NCBI RefSeq assembly: GCF_000024905.1
Contig: NC_013522.1
Location: 806,001 to 870,000 of the forward strand
DNA length: 64,000 nt
Source: Thermanaerovibrio acidaminovorans DSM 6589
GTDB lineage: Bacteria > Synergistota > Synergistia > Synergistales > Synergistaceae
Direction: 5' to 3'
Under the pieces are notes generated by a model, which saw nothing but the letters and a program-made list of their open reading frames with translations, had not been told where the DNA came from and made no database searches. Position numbers and translations under genes: made by a program. Of this stretch, positions 42,305 to 51,886 are shown in pieces. The stretch's first letter is position 1. Every line of letters begins with the position of its first letter.

Positions 42305-43972
42305 GTGTTGTCGGACATCGAGATCGCCCAGGCGGCGCAGTGCAAGCCAATAGGGGAGATAGGCGCGGAGCTAGGCATACCGGAGGAGTTCCTGGTCCCC
42401 TACGGTCGCAACAAGGCCAAGGTGGATCTGAACTTCTATAAGGCCATACAGGATAGGCCCCAGGGTAAGCTGATCCTTGTGACCGCCACGACCCCCACCG
42501 CTGCCGGAGAGGGGAAGACCACGGTCACCATAGGTCTCACTCAGGCGCTGGTCAAAAAGGGTAAGAAGGCCATGCTGTGCCTCCGGGAGCCCTCCCTTGG
42601 CCCCTGCTTCGGCGTAAAGGGGGGCGCCGCTGGGGGCGGCTACTCCCAGGTTCTTCCGATGGAGGAGATAAACCTCCATTTCACCGGGGACATCCACGCG
42701 GTGGGCGTGGCCCACAACCTGTTGGCCGCCATGATCGACAACCACATTCACCAGGGTAACCAGCTCAACATAGATCCCCGCACGGTCACCTGGCGCAGGG
42801 TGGTGGATATGAACGACCGGGCCCTCAGGAACGTGGTGATAGGCCTTGGGGGCAAGGCGGACGGGGTCCCCAGGGAGACCGGGTTCGACATAACAGTCGC
42901 CTCGGAGGTGATGGCCATCCTGTGTCTGGCCGAGAGCCTATCGGATCTGAAGGATAGGCTGGGGCGGATAGTGGTGGCCAGGACCTACGATGGCAAGCCG
43001 GTCACCGCCGCCCAGTTGAAGGCCAACGGTGCCATGGCGGCGTTGCTCAAGGAGGCCATCCGTCCCAATCTGGTGCAGACCATAGAGCACGTGCCCGCCT
43101 TCGTCCACGGGGGGCCCTTCGCCAACATAGCCCACGGGACCAACTCGGTGGTGGCCACCAAGATGGCCCTCAAGCTGAGGGACTACGTGGTGGTTGAGGC
43201 GGGCTTCGCATCGGACCTGGGGGCGGAGAAGTTCATGGACATAGTCTCCCCCTACGGGGGTTTCCACCCCGATGCGGTGGTGGTGGTCACCACCGTGAGG
43301 GCCCTTAAGCTTCACGGCGGGGTCCCCAAGGACAGGCTCTCGGAGGAGAACCTTGAGGCTCTCAGGGCGGGTATACCCAACCTGGAGGCCCATGTGGAGA
43401 ACATGCGGCAGTTCGGCGTGCCGGTGGTGGTGGCCCTCAACCGCTTCGTGGCGGACACCGATGATGAGATCCAGCTGGTGAGGGAGGCGGTCCTGTCCAA
43501 GGGGGCCCGGATGGCCTTGGCGGAGGTCTGGGCCAAGGGGGGAGACGGTGGGCTGGAGCTGGCTCAGATGGTCCTGGAGGCCCTCGATGAGGGGGCAAAT
43601 TACCACAAGCTGTACGATTGGGATCTGCCCCTGAAGGACAAGATATCCACCATAGCCACCAAGGTCTACGGGGCCGATGGGGTTGACTTCTCCCCCGCCG
43701 CGTCCAAGGCCCTGGCGGAGCTAGAGGAAATGGGGTACGGAAAGTTGCCGGTTTGCATGGCCAAGACTCAGATGTCCCTTTCGGACCAGCCGGAGCTCAA
43801 GGGACGCCCCAGGGGCTTCCGGCTGAACGTGAGGGAGGTCCGCCTGTCCGCCGGAGCTGGGTTCGTGGTGGCCATATGCGGCTCCATCATGACCATGCCT
43901 GGACTTCCGAAGTCGCCGGCGGCGGAGAGGATAGACATCGACGACCAGGGCAGGATAACCGGTCTTTTCTAG
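42305..43972 (+). CDS. fhs: Formate--tetrahydrofolate ligase
   Basis: This 555-residue enzyme joins formate to tetrahydrofolate with ATP to give 10-formyl-THF. The P-loop [11 protein letters not shown] near residue 65, [22 protein letters not shown] and the conserved [10 protein letters not shown]-like core identify it. It feeds one-carbon metabolism and could run in reverse to make ATP in amino-acid fermentation. GTG 42305 lies after GGGAGGGG. It has its own promoter and is followed by a 14-bp hairpin. Confidence 0.97.
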   Translation: MLSDIEIAQAAQCKPIGEIGAELGIPEEFLVPYGRNKAKVDLNFYKAIQDRPQGKLILVTATTPTAAGEGKTTVTIGLTQALVKKGKKAMLCLREPSLGPCFGVKGGAAGGGYSQVLPMEEINLHFTGDIHAVGVAHNLLAAMIDNHIHQGNQLNIDPRTVTWRRVVDMNDRALRNVVIGLGGKADGVPRETGFDITVASEVMAILCLAESLSDLKDRLGRIVVARTYDGKPVTAAQLKANGAMAALLKEAIRPNLVQTIEHVPAFVHGGPFANIAHGTNSVVATKMALKLRDYVVVEAGFASDLGAEKFMDIVSPYGGFHPDAVVVVTTVRALKLHGGVPKDRLSEENLEALRAGIPNLEAHVENMRQFGVPVVVALNRFVADTDDEIQLVREAVLSKGARMALAEVWAKGGDGGLELAQMVLEALDEGANYHKLYDWDLPLKDKISTIATKVYGADGVDFSPAASKALAELEEMGYGKLPVCMAKTQMSLSDQPELKGRPRGFRLNVREVRLSAGAGFVVAICGSIMTMPGLPKSPAAERIDIDDQGRITGLF

Positions 43973-43995
43973 ACCGCGTCTTGTCCCTAGAAAAC

Positions 43996-44028
43996 CATAG
44001 GGGGTGGGCCGAATGCCCACCCCCTATG
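43996..44028. terminator. 14-bp perfect convergent terminator after fhs
   Basis: CATAGGGGGTGGGC (43996-44009) and GCCCACCCCCTATG (44015-44028) flank the loop CGAAT. It separates convergent fhs and the TAXI gene. Confidence 0.85.
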
Positions 44029-44055
44029 ATCATATTAGGAGCATCGCCGAAGCTC

Positions 44056-45012
44056 CTACTTGGGGAGCTTCATGCCCTTCTCCTGGTAGTACTTGGCGGC
44101 CCCAGGATGCAGGGGAACGGTGACCCCGTTCAGGGCGGTCTTGAGGGTTATCTCCTTGCCCTTGGCGTGGGCCTTGTGGACCACGTCGATGTTCTCCCAG
44201 AGGGCCTTGGTGAACTTGTAGACCACGTCCGCAGGGACCTTCTCGTCCACCACTAGCAGGGCCATCACCGCCGGGGTCTTGACCGCTGAGGTTACCCCCT
44301 TGTAAGTGTTGGCGGGGATGGAGCTCTTTACGAAGTAGGGGAAGTCCTTGGTGAGCTTGCCCAGGGTGGCGTCATCGAAGCTCACCAGATTTATCTCCTT
44401 GGTGGTGGCCAGGTCCATTATGGATGACACCGGGTACCCCGCCACCACGAAGCCCGCATCAAGCTGGTTGTCCTTGAAGCGCTGGGTGGTGGTCCCGAAG
44501 TCCAGGAAGTCGGTCTTCATGTCCGAGTACTTGAGCCCCACGGTCTGGAAGATGGCCCTCACGTCCGCCTCCACGCCGGATCCGGGGGCGCCGACGGAGA
44601 CCCGCTTCCCCTTGAGGTCCTGGATGTTCTTAACGTTGGAGTTCTTGAGGGTGATCAGGTGAACGTGCTCCGGATAGAGGGCGGCGATGACACGCACGTT
44701 CTTGATGGGGGTCTTGAACATCATCTTGCCGTTGTAGGCCCAGTAGGCAGTGTCGTTCTGGGCGAAGGCTATCTCTATGTCGTGGGCCCCTATGAGGTTC
44801 AGGTTCGCCACAGAAGCGTTGCCGGTCTCGGCGGTCACCTGCAGATCCGGTGCCCCCTTGTTTACCGCCTGCGCTATGGCGCCCCCTAGCGGATAGTAGG
44901 TTCCGGAGGTACCCCCGGTGGCTATGGAAAGGAACGTCTTGGCGCTGGCTACCCCCGCCAGCGACGCTACCATGAAGGCCGCCAAGATCAGCTTAGCTAT
45001 TCGCTTGGTCAT
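44056..45012 (-). CDS. TAXI family TRAP transporter solute-binding protein
   Basis: This 318-residue periplasmic protein has a signal peptide (KRIAKLILAAFMVASLAGVASA) and the TAXI pattern ATGGTSGTYYPLGGAIA, with YAYNG-like and VGAPGSGVE motifs. It would bind a dicarboxylate or amino acid such as glutamate for a TRAP transporter. No TRAP membrane subunits are adjacent, so the partner is elsewhere. The upstream AAGGGGG precedes the ATG. The ligand is unknown. Confidence 0.92.
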   Translation of the reverse strand: MTKRIAKLILAAFMVASLAGVASAKTFLSIATGGTSGTYYPLGGAIAQAVNKGAPDLQVTAETGNASVANLNLIGAHDIEIAFAQNDTAYWAYNGKMMFKTPIKNVRVIAALYPEHVHLITLKNSNVKNIQDLKGKRVSVGAPGSGVEADVRAIFQTVGLKYSDMKTDFLDFGTTTQRFKDNQLDAGFVVAGYPVSSIMDLATTKEINLVSFDDATLGKLTKDFPYFVKSSIPANTYKGVTSAVKTPAVMALLVVDEKVPADVVYKFTKALWENIDVVHKAHAKGKEITLKTALNGVTVPLHPGAAKYYQEKGMKLPK

Positions 45013-45224
45013 ATCTCTGTTCCCCCTTCTTTTTCATCTTAAAAAGTTCCGTGCCAATCAACCCCCTGATGCCCCCGCGGATCTCCTCGCCCACTCACCC
45101 CCCGCTCGCTAAGATTCTGTATGGCCTGTATGGTGATTATATTGCACCTCTTCCAAATGCTCAATGTTAACCTCTGACAGTGCCAGGGACATCATCTGAT
45201 CCGGGCGTCAAAACCCTCAGATCG

Positions 45225-45251
45225 TTGCGCCCCGGGTGGAAATGTGATAAA
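45225..45251 (+). promoter_or_regulatory. Possible promoter of rpmE
   Basis: TTGCGC (45225-45230) lies 15 bases before TGT-GATAAA (-10 at 45246-45251, with an extended TGT element). The spacing is short, so the assignment is tentative. It is in the 289-base gap between TAXI and rpmE, in which no other gene or RNA is visible. Confidence 0.4.
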
Positions 45252-45301
45252 TTCAGTCGGTGTGCGTGCAACCATGAAATCTTTTCGGAGGTGCTAGATA
45301 T

Positions 45302-45532
45302 ATGAAGAAGGACGTCCATCCCAAGTATGACGTGTGCAAGGTGACCTGCGCTTGCGGCAACAGCTTTGAGACCCGGTCCACCCTGGAGGAGATAAAGGTG
45401 ACCGTGTGCAACGCCTGTCATCCCTTCTACACCGGCAAGAAGGGCGGCCGGGTGGCCGAGGCGGGCCGCCTTGAGAAGTTCCGTCAGAAGTACGCGGGGG
45501 TTGACTACGGTCAGAGGAAGGTCTCTGAGTAG
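45302..45532 (+). CDS. rpmE: 50S ribosomal protein L31 (zinc form)
   Basis: This 76-residue ribosomal protein has four cysteines (CKVTCACG and NACHPFYTG) for zinc, making it the C+ form. GGAGGTG lies before ATG 45302. Followed by a hairpin and then thyX, it heads a common Firmicutes order with DUF1385, prfA and prmC. Confidence 0.96.
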   Translation: MKKDVHPKYDVCKVTCACGNSFETRSTLEEIKVTVCNACHPFYTGKKGGRVAEAGRLEKFRQKYAGVDYGQRKVSE

Positions 45533-45563
45533 GTCAATTCCTTGCGGATCCGCTGGATTCTCA

Positions 45564-45592
45564 CTTCAGGGGGAGCTAAGCTCCCCCTGAAG
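45564..45592 (+). terminator. 13-bp terminator hairpin after rpmE
   Basis: CTTCAGGGGGAGC (45564-45576) and GCTCCCCCTGAAG (45580-45592) around loop TAA. The following sequence is only partly T-rich; thyX begins 30 bases later. Confidence 0.7.
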
Positions 45593-45621
45593 CTTATGAT
45601 GCGTTGAGGGGAGGTGCCCCC

Positions 45622-46317
45622 TTGTCCTTGGATGTAAGGTTGATCTCCCATTCCCCCGATCCGGTGAGGTTGGTGGCCGCCGCCGCCCGGCTCTGCTATA
45701 GCCCCGTGGGGGCCAGCGATATCTTGATGGCACTGGATGACAGGCAGGCATCGAGCCTGATAGATCGGCTCCACAGGAGCGGCCACATGTCGCCCTTCGA
45801 GCACGCATCCTTTACCTTCTCGGTGGATGGACTTAGCCGGGTGGCGTCCCATCAGCTGGTGCGTCACCGGATAGCCAGCTTCTCCCAGCAGAGCCAGAGG
45901 TACGTTGACTCCTCGGGTGGGGGGTGCGTGATGCCCCCGTCGGTGGCGGCATCCCCGGAGGCGGCCAAGGTGTTCAGCGATTCGGTCAGGGCTTCCATGG
46001 AGGCCTACAGGGCCCTCTGCTCCATGGGGATCCCCAGGGAGGATGCCCGATTCCTCCTGCCCCATGGCTTCGAGACCAGGATGGTGTTCACCATGAACGC
46101 CCGGGAGCTACATCACTTCTTCTCCCTTAGGCTCTGCAGGAGGGCCCAGTGGGAGATAAGGGCCTTGGCGCTAGAGATGCTACGGCTCGTTCGGGGGGTC
46201 GCCATGGAGCTCTTCCGCCTGGCGGGCCCCTCCTGTGTGGTGAACGGAAGGTGTGACGAGGAGCGTCCCTGCGGACGACCGTTCTCTTCCGTGGAGGATC
46301 TGCTTTGTTCCAGCTGA
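45622..46317 (+). CDS. thyX: Flavin-dependent thymidylate synthase
   Basis: This 231-residue enzyme makes dTMP with FAD and methylene-THF, without ThyA. The ThyX motif RHRIASFSQQSQRY (RHRX7S) lies near residue 85, with SPFEHASFTF and RMVFTMNARELHHFFSLR nearby. TTG 45622 has GGAGGTG five bases upstream; TTG 45604 has none. The gene overlaps the next by 13 bases. Confidence 0.95.
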   Translation: MSLDVRLISHSPDPVRLVAAAARLCYSPVGASDILMALDDRQASSLIDRLHRSGHMSPFEHASFTFSVDGLSRVASHQLVRHRIASFSQQSQRYVDSSGGGCVMPPSVAASPEAAKVFSDSVRASMEAYRALCSMGIPREDARFLLPHGFETRMVFTMNARELHHFFSLRLCRRAQWEIRALALEMLRLVRGVAMELFRLAGPSCVVNGRCDEERPCGRPFSSVEDLLCSS

Positions 46318-47279
46318 AGAGGATCTGCTCATCTGCCCTTGGGGCCTTAGATCTAGCCGTCTTGGCTGTGGCGTCTCAGGAGGGGGGGAGGTCCCTGCCC
46401 GTTGGGGGCCAGGCGGTGATAGAGGGGGTCATGATGAGGGGCCACTCCGCCTGGGGGCTGGCGATCCGCTCCCCTGGGGGTGAGGTCGCCAAATATCGCT
46501 GGGACACATCCTCCTGGGTGGCCTCCTCCCCCTGGAATTGGCCCATATTGAGGGGCTTCTGCTCCATGTTGGATATGATAAGGGAGGGCTATAGGGGGCT
46601 ATCCATCTCCGCCTCTGTGGTCTCGGCGGAGGGCCAGCCGTCCCGCTGGGAGGCCTTGCTTTCGGTGGCCTTGGCGTTGGTGATGGTGGTGGGGCTCTTC
46701 CTTCTCCTGCCCCTGTGGCTATCGGAGCTCCTGGGCCGCAGGGCTCACGTGGGGGGAGTGGGCCTCAAGCTGCTGGAGGGGCTGGTCAGGTGCGCCGTCT
46801 TCGTGGCCTACATAGGGCTCATGGGGCTCATAGGGGACATGAGGCGGGTCTTCGCCTATCACGGGGCGGAGCACAAGACGATAAACGCCTACGAATCCGG
46901 GGCGGATTTGACGGCGGACTCGGTCCTCCGGTTCTCGAGGATTCATGTGAGATGCGGTACCTCCTTCCTGGTGGTGGTGGTGCTGGTCAGCGTCCTGGTC
47001 TTCGGCACCCTTGGCAACGGGGGCCTGGTCTGGAGGATATCGAGCCGGGTGGTTTTGCTTCCCTTGGTGGTTGGCATCTCATACGAGATAATAAAGTGGG
47101 CCTCCCGGGGAGGTGCCCTGGGGAGGGGGCTGATCTTCCCCGCCCTTGGGCTTCAGCTTCTCACCACCCGGGAACCATCATCGGATCAGGTGGAGGTGGC
47201 CCTGAGCGCCCTTCGCCTCGCCTTGGGCGACGAGGATGGCCATGTGGATCCGTGGTCACAAAAACTAGATCAGGGGTGA
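46305..47279 (+). CDS. DUF1385 family membrane protein (YqhQ-like)
   Basis: This 324-residue protein has the DUF1385 signatures [26 protein letters not shown] and HVRCGTSFL and several hydrophobic segments (about 115-140, 165-185, 220-260). The histidines and cysteine suggest a metal site; the enzymatic role is unknown. TTG 46305 follows GGAGG by seven bases. The prfA neighbour is conserved across many Firmicutes. Confidence 0.9.
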   Translation: MFQLKRICSSALGALDLAVLAVASQEGGRSLPVGGQAVIEGVMMRGHSAWGLAIRSPGGEVAKYRWDTSSWVASSPWNWPILRGFCSMLDMIREGYRGLSISASVVSAEGQPSRWEALLSVALALVMVVGLFLLLPLWLSELLGRRAHVGGVGLKLLEGLVRCAVFVAYIGLMGLIGDMRRVFAYHGAEHKTINAYESGADLTADSVLRFSRIHVRCGTSFLVVVVLVSVLVFGTLGNGGLVWRISSRVVLLPLVVGISYEIIKWASRGGALGRGLIFPALGLQLLTTREPSSDQVEVALSALRLALGDEDGHVDPWSQKLDQG

Positions 47280-47286
47280 AGATGCT

Positions 47287-48360
47287 TTGGACTTTCTGAA
47301 GAAGCTAGAGGAGATAGAGTCCGCCTTCCAGGACATCGAATCCAGGATGGCGGATCCTGAGATCTCCAACAATGTGCAGGAGATGCAGTCCCTTAGCAGG
47401 AGGCACTCGGAGCTCTATCCGGTGGTTCAGGCCTTCAGGGAGTACCGCAAGGTTATGAGATCCCTTGAGGAGGCCCAGGAGCTTCTGGAGCAGGACGATG
47501 AGGAGATGCGGCAGCTGGCCAAGGAGGAGGTCCAGAGGCTTTCTGACATGTTGCCGGGGCTGGAGCAGGACCTCAAGGTGCTCCTGTTGCCCCGGGATCC
47601 CAACGATCACAAGAACGTGATAATAGAGATAAGGGCCGGCGCTGGGGGAGACGAGGCGGCCCTGTTCGCCGCCGACCTGTTCCGGATGTACACCCGGTAC
47701 ACCGAGAGGCAGGGGTGGCGCTACGAGATAATGGAGATGAACGAGACCGGCATCGGGGGCTATAAGGAAGTGGTCTTCCTCGTCAAGGGTGAGGGGGCCT
47801 ACAGCAAGCTCAAGTTCGAGAGCGGGGTCCACCGGGTGCAGCGGATCCCGGTCACCGAGGCAAGCGGCAGGATTCACACCTCCACCGCCACCGTGGCGGT
47901 GTTGCCCGAGGCGGAGGACGTGGACGTCCAGATAAGGCCCGAGGATCTGAAGATAGACACCTACCGGGCCAGCGGTGCCGGAGGCCAGTACGTCAACATG
48001 ACCGATTCGGCGGTCAGGATAACCCACATCCCCACCGGTCTGGTGGTGACCTGCCAGGATGAGAGGTCCCAGCTCAAGAACCGAGCCAAGGCCATGCAGC
48101 TTCTGAGGGCCAGGCTCTACGACCAGGAGCTTCAAAAGCAGCAGGCCCAGATGGCGGCGGAGCGCAAGGGGCAGGTTGGAACCGGGGATAGGTCCGAGCG
48201 CATAAGGACCTACAACTACCCCCAGAACAGGCTTACGGACCATCGGATCGGTTTCACCCTCTACAAGCTGGACCAGGTGCTGGACGGGGATCTCTACGAG
48301 CTTATCGAGGCCCTGAGGGTGGCGGATCAGGCGGAGAAGCTCAAGACCCTGGCCCTGTAG
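47287..48360 (+). CDS. prfA: Peptide chain release factor 1
   Basis: This 357-residue RF1 reads UAG and UAA. It has the PVT anticodon-mimic (RIPVTEASG) and [25 protein letters not shown] 47287 follows AGGGGTGAAG. The methyltransferase prmC, which methylates the GGQ glutamine, is next, as in most bacteria. No frameshift is seen, unlike prfB. Confidence 0.97.
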   Translation: MDFLKKLEEIESAFQDIESRMADPEISNNVQEMQSLSRRHSELYPVVQAFREYRKVMRSLEEAQELLEQDDEEMRQLAKEEVQRLSDMLPGLEQDLKVLLLPRDPNDHKNVIIEIRAGAGGDEAALFAADLFRMYTRYTERQGWRYEIMEMNETGIGGYKEVVFLVKGEGAYSKLKFESGVHRVQRIPVTEASGRIHTSTATVAVLPEAEDVDVQIRPEDLKIDTYRASGAGGQYVNMTDSAVRITHIPTGLVVTCQDERSQLKNRAKAMQLLRARLYDQELQKQQAQMAAERKGQVGTGDRSERIRTYNYPQNRLTDHRIGFTLYKLDQVLDGDLYELIEALRVADQAEKLKTLAL

Positions 48361-48370
48361 GAGATAGAAC

Positions 48371-49225
48371 TTGAAGCTTAGGGATCTTAAACAGGAGATC
48401 ATCAAGACCCTGTCCGGGACGGACGGGGTCTTGCGTCCATCTTGGGAGGCGTCCCTCATATTGGCCACTTGCCTCGGTGTGGGGCGAGAGAAGCTTGTGT
48501 CCATGGGGGAGGAGGATGTATCCCCCCATGTGGCCCTGGAGATGACCGCGAGGAGGGCCAAAGGGGAGCCGTTGGCGTATGTGTTGGGAACCATGGACTT
48601 CCTTCAATGGAACTTCCTGGTGGGACCTGGCTGTCTCATCCCAAGGCCGGAGACGGAGGTTCTGGCCTCACTTGCGGCGGAGACGTTGGGCCCCCGGGGC
48701 CGTTTCCTGGACTGGGGGACCGGAAGCGGGTGCATCGCCTGTTCCCTGGCGATGATGGTGGACGGAAGCCAGGGGGTGGCCATGGACGCTAGCCCCGGGG
48801 CCCTCAAGTGGGCCTGGAGGAACGTCCAGCGATACCGCCTGTCGAACCGGGTCCTTTTGGTCCATGGATCTTCCGCTCACTTCATATCCCAAGACCTCAC
48901 TCCCTTCGACCTGGTGGTGGCCAACCCTCCCTACATACCGTCGGAGCACATGGGAGAGCTGGACGGCTCGGTATCCCGGTTTGAGCCCCACCTGGCTCTG
49001 AACGGGGGTGATGGGGGTATCCAGGTCCCAGTGGAGTGGCTGAGGGGAGCGGTCCGCCTGTTGCGGGCTGGGGGGCAGGTCCTGATGGAGACCGCCGGGG
49101 ATTGGCAGCTCTCCATCCTTGAGGCCCTTGAGATAGAGGGGCTCTCCTTCGTGGGGTCTCATCAGGATCAGTTCGGGGTTCGAAGAGTTGGCCGGTGGAA
49201 AAGGGTGGCGGATGAGATAGAATAA
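48371..49225 (+). CDS. prmC: Release factor glutamine methyltransferase
   Basis: This 284-residue SAM enzyme methylates the GGQ glutamine of RF1 and RF2. The N-terminal helical domain is followed by the SAM motif LDWGTGSGCIACSL and the catalytic NPPY (VVANPPYIPSEH). TTG 48371 follows AGGAGATAG, ten bases after prfA. Operon logic supports the call. Confidence 0.95.
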   Translation: MKLRDLKQEIIKTLSGTDGVLRPSWEASLILATCLGVGREKLVSMGEEDVSPHVALEMTARRAKGEPLAYVLGTMDFLQWNFLVGPGCLIPRPETEVLASLAAETLGPRGRFLDWGTGSGCIACSLAMMVDGSQGVAMDASPGALKWAWRNVQRYRLSNRVLLVHGSSAHFISQDLTPFDLVVANPPYIPSEHMGELDGSVSRFEPHLALNGGDGGIQVPVEWLRGAVRLLRAGGQVLMETAGDWQLSILEALEIEGLSFVGSHQDQFGVRRVGRWKRVADEIE

Positions 49226-49265
49226 CAGATGAACGCTTAAATCCTTCTGTCGGGGGTGTTCTCGG

Positions 49266-50456
49266 ATGGAGAGACGTGAACTGGTCATACTGGGCGCCGG
49301 ACCTGCCGGCCTTACCGCCGCCATATATGGGCGAAGGGCGGGGCTAGACGTCCTCATAATAGAGAGGGGAATGCCCGGGGGGCAGATAACAATAACCGAT
49401 GAGATAGAGAACTGGCCGGGGGTTCAGCACGCATCGGGCCAGGAGCTTGCGGACAGCTTCAGGAGGCACGCGGAGAAGTTCTCCCCAGAGTTCAGGGATG
49501 CCACCGTCACCTCCCTTGAGGTTCGGGACGGTAGGAAGGTGGTGGTGACCGACAAGGGGGAGGTGGAGGCCGAGGCGGTGATAATAGCCACTGGGGCCAA
49601 CTTCAAGCGTCTCGGGTGCCCCGGGGAGGCGGAGTACACCGGCAGGGGCGTCAGCTACTGCGCGGTTTGTGACGGAGCCTTCTTCGAGGGGGAGGAGGTG
49701 GCGGTCATAGGGGGTGGTAACACCGCCGTGGAGGAGGCCTGCTACCTCACCCAGTTCGCCAGCAAGGTCTACATAGTCCACCGGAGGGACTCCTTCCGGG
49801 CCGACAAGGTGCCGGTGGAGAGGGCCATGAGCAACCCCAAGATAGTGCCGATCTTCGACTCGGTGGTGGAGGCCATCGAGGGCGGGGATATGGTGGAGCG
49901 GCTGGTGCTTTGGAACGTGAAGACCCAGGAGGTCTCCACCCTTCCGGTGTCCGGGGTGTTCATCTTCGTGGGCACCGCTCCTAACAGCGGCTTCGCCTCC
50001 TCCCTGGTGGAGACGTCCCCCGGGGGATGGATAAAGACCAACTCCCGGATGGAGACCTCAGTGGAGGGGATCTTCGCCGCCGGGGACGTGAGGGACACGT
50101 TCCTCCGGCAGGTGGTGACCGCCGCTGGGGACGGGGCGGTGGCCGCCATGTCCGCCTACTCTTACATAACCGAGCAGCTCCACCTGCAGAAGATCCTGTT
50201 GGAGCCCCCTCGGGTGAACGCACTCTTCTATTCCAGCATAGATCAGGAGCAGGTCCGTCTAGTGGGACGGGTGGAGGAGTGGGCCTCGTCCAAGAACGTA
50301 CAGGTCACCTTGGTGGATGGCTACAGGAACCTTAGGATGATGGAGAAACTGGGGGTCAGGGAGCTGCCCACCGCCATGGTACTCAAGGAAGGCAGGGAGG
50401 TGAGCAGGGCCTCGGTGACCTCGGAGGAGGACCTGGGGCTGTTCCTTGAGCTCTAA
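49266..50456 (+). CDS. trxB: Thioredoxin-reductase-like flavoprotein fused to a degenerate thioredoxin-fold domain
   Basis: Residues 1-305 match thioredoxin reductase: FAD-binding ILGAGPAGLTAAIYGRRAGL, the redox pair CAVC (Cys132, Cys135) followed by DGAFF, and the NAD(P)H motif VIGGGNTAVEEA. The last 85 residues look like a thioredoxin fold (NALFYSS at the active-site edge, ELPTAMV with the cis-proline) but contain no cysteines, so it cannot act as a disulfide reductant. It may dock a substrate such as the glutaredoxin. Standard TrxB has about 315 residues. NADPH use is inferred. Confidence 0.88.
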   Translation: MERRELVILGAGPAGLTAAIYGRRAGLDVLIIERGMPGGQITITDEIENWPGVQHASGQELADSFRRHAEKFSPEFRDATVTSLEVRDGRKVVVTDKGEVEAEAVIIATGANFKRLGCPGEAEYTGRGVSYCAVCDGAFFEGEEVAVIGGGNTAVEEACYLTQFASKVYIVHRRDSFRADKVPVERAMSNPKIVPIFDSVVEAIEGGDMVERLVLWNVKTQEVSTLPVSGVFIFVGTAPNSGFASSLVETSPGGWIKTNSRMETSVEGIFAAGDVRDTFLRQVVTAAGDGAVAAMSAYSYITEQLHLQKILLEPPRVNALFYSSIDQEQVRLVGRVEEWASSKNVQVTLVDGYRNLRMMEKLGVRELPTAMVLKEGREVSRASVTSEEDLGLFLEL

Positions 50457-50492
50457 CGCCCTGCGGGTCTATCCTGGGAAGGGGGGGTTCGT

Positions 50493-51425
50493 GTGATCCT
50501 CACCGTAACTTTAAACCCCGCGGTGGATGAGGAGTACGTGGTTCCGGAGTTCAGACCCGGGGGATGGTTTCGTGCCTCCCAGGTGAACAGGTCACCGGGG
50601 GGTAAGGGTATTAACGTCTCCATCATCTTGAAACAGATGGGGGTAGACTCGGTGGCCATGGGCTTCCTGGGGGGCTATAACGGAGGCTACATCCGGGATC
50701 AGCTGGCCAAGCTGGGCATATCGACCAGCTTCGTTCATCTGAGGGGCGAGACCCGAACGACCACCTACGTGGTGGACGAGATAGGTAGGGTTGAGACCGG
50801 GATAGTGGAGGCGGGACCCTACGTTCCCGAATCGGCCCTTGCCAGGTTCCTCAAGGCCTACTACAGGATGCTAGGAAGGTGCAGTTCCGTCATGATAGGC
50901 GGATCTCTGCCCCCAGGGGTGCCTCAGGACATATACCGGGACCTGGTTCACATGGCGTCCGTGAGGGGCAAGGACGTGTTCGTCGACGCCTCCTCGGGGG
51001 CCTTGCTGTCCGCTGTTGACGGGGGGCCCAAGGTGGTGAAGGTGGACCACCGCTTCATGTCCATGGTGATGGACGTTCCCCTCCTGTCCCTGGACAACCT
51101 TAAGTCGGTGGCGGCCAAGCTTCACGACGAAGGGGTTCCTTGGGTGGTCACCTCCTATCGGGGCTATGGGGACCTCTTCTCCACCCCCGAGGGGGTCTAC
51201 ATAGGGGAGGTCCCCAAGAGCAGGGTGGTCTCCCTCTTCGGCGCCGGAGATGCCCTCATGGCGGGTCTCGTTTTAGCCTTCCAGGAGGGGATGGGGACCG
51301 AGGACTCGATCCGCTTCGCCATGGGTTGCGCCCTGGAGGACTCCCTCCACCTGGAGAAGGGCGTCCAATCCCGGGAGGCGGTGGACGAGGCGGCCCGGAA
51401 CGTCAAGGTTACCAGAGTTGGGTGA
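50493..51425 (+). CDS. PfkB-family sugar kinase (1-phosphofructokinase/tagatose-6-phosphate kinase type)
   Basis: This 310-residue kinase starts ILTVTLNPAVDEEYVV and has the GGKGINVSIILKQMG sugar-binding block and the catalytic GAGDALMAGL near residue 250, typical of FruK/LacC. Specificity is not certain: fructose-1-phosphate, tagatose-6-phosphate or 6-phosphofructokinase-2 roles are possible. GTG 50493 follows AAGGGGGGG. It is followed 12 bases later by a CBS protein. No PTS genes are adjacent. Confidence 0.85.
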   Translation: MILTVTLNPAVDEEYVVPEFRPGGWFRASQVNRSPGGKGINVSIILKQMGVDSVAMGFLGGYNGGYIRDQLAKLGISTSFVHLRGETRTTTYVVDEIGRVETGIVEAGPYVPESALARFLKAYYRMLGRCSSVMIGGSLPPGVPQDIYRDLVHMASVRGKDVFVDASSGALLSAVDGGPKVVKVDHRFMSMVMDVPLLSLDNLKSVAAKLHDEGVPWVVTSYRGYGDLFSTPEGVYIGEVPKSRVVSLFGAGDALMAGLVLAFQEGMGTEDSIRFAMGCALEDSLHLEKGVQSREAVDEAARNVKVTRVG

Positions 51426-51437
51426 GGGGGGCTTGCC

Positions 51438-51884
51438 ATGAAGGTTGCGGACGTGATGGAGCGAGACCTTACCGCCCTTTGGGAGGACTCCACCCTCTTG
51501 GATGCGGTGGAGGTCATGTTCAGCCACGGCCTTTCGGGGGTCCCGGTGGTGGATGAGGATTACCGGGTCATAGGCTTCATAAGCGAGAAGGACGTGGTTA
51601 GGGCCGCCCTGCCGGGCTACGTGGACTACCTTCAGGATGCCCTGGTCATCCCTGACTTCGGCCAGTTCCAGGTGAGGCTTAGGAGGGCAGGCAAGGAGAT
51701 GGTGAGCAAGTACATGGCAAAGGACGTAATATCCTTCCAGGAGGACGACAGCGACCTCTATGTGGCCATGACCATGATCCGTCACAACATCAAGCGGGCG
51801 CCGGTGGTGAGGGGCGGAGTTCTCATCGGGGCCGTGACTCGAGCGGCCCTAATGGGCAGGATGATGGAGGAGGTGTCCTCCTGA
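51438..51884 (+). CDS. Tandem CBS-domain protein
   Basis: This 148-residue protein consists of two CBS domains (VADVMERDLTALWEDSTL..., then YMAKDVISFQEDDS...IRHNIKRAPVV), which typically bind adenine nucleotides and sense energy state. No effector domain is attached. It lies between a sugar kinase and a phosphatase and may regulate one of them, though nothing in the sequence shows this. GGGGGCTTGCC upstream of ATG 51438 is a weak ribosome site. Confidence 0.88.
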   Translation: MKVADVMERDLTALWEDSTLLDAVEVMFSHGLSGVPVVDEDYRVIGFISEKDVVRAALPGYVDYLQDALVIPDFGQFQVRLRRAGKEMVSKYMAKDVISFQEDDSDLYVAMTMIRHNIKRAPVVRGGVLIGAVTRAALMGRMMEEVSS

Positions 51885-51886
51885 GG

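Noticed and set aside
45038-45063. A sigma-54-like site (TTGGCACG then TTTT) upstream of the TAXI gene on the minus strand
   Set aside because: The -24 part fits, but the essential GC of the -12 element is missing.
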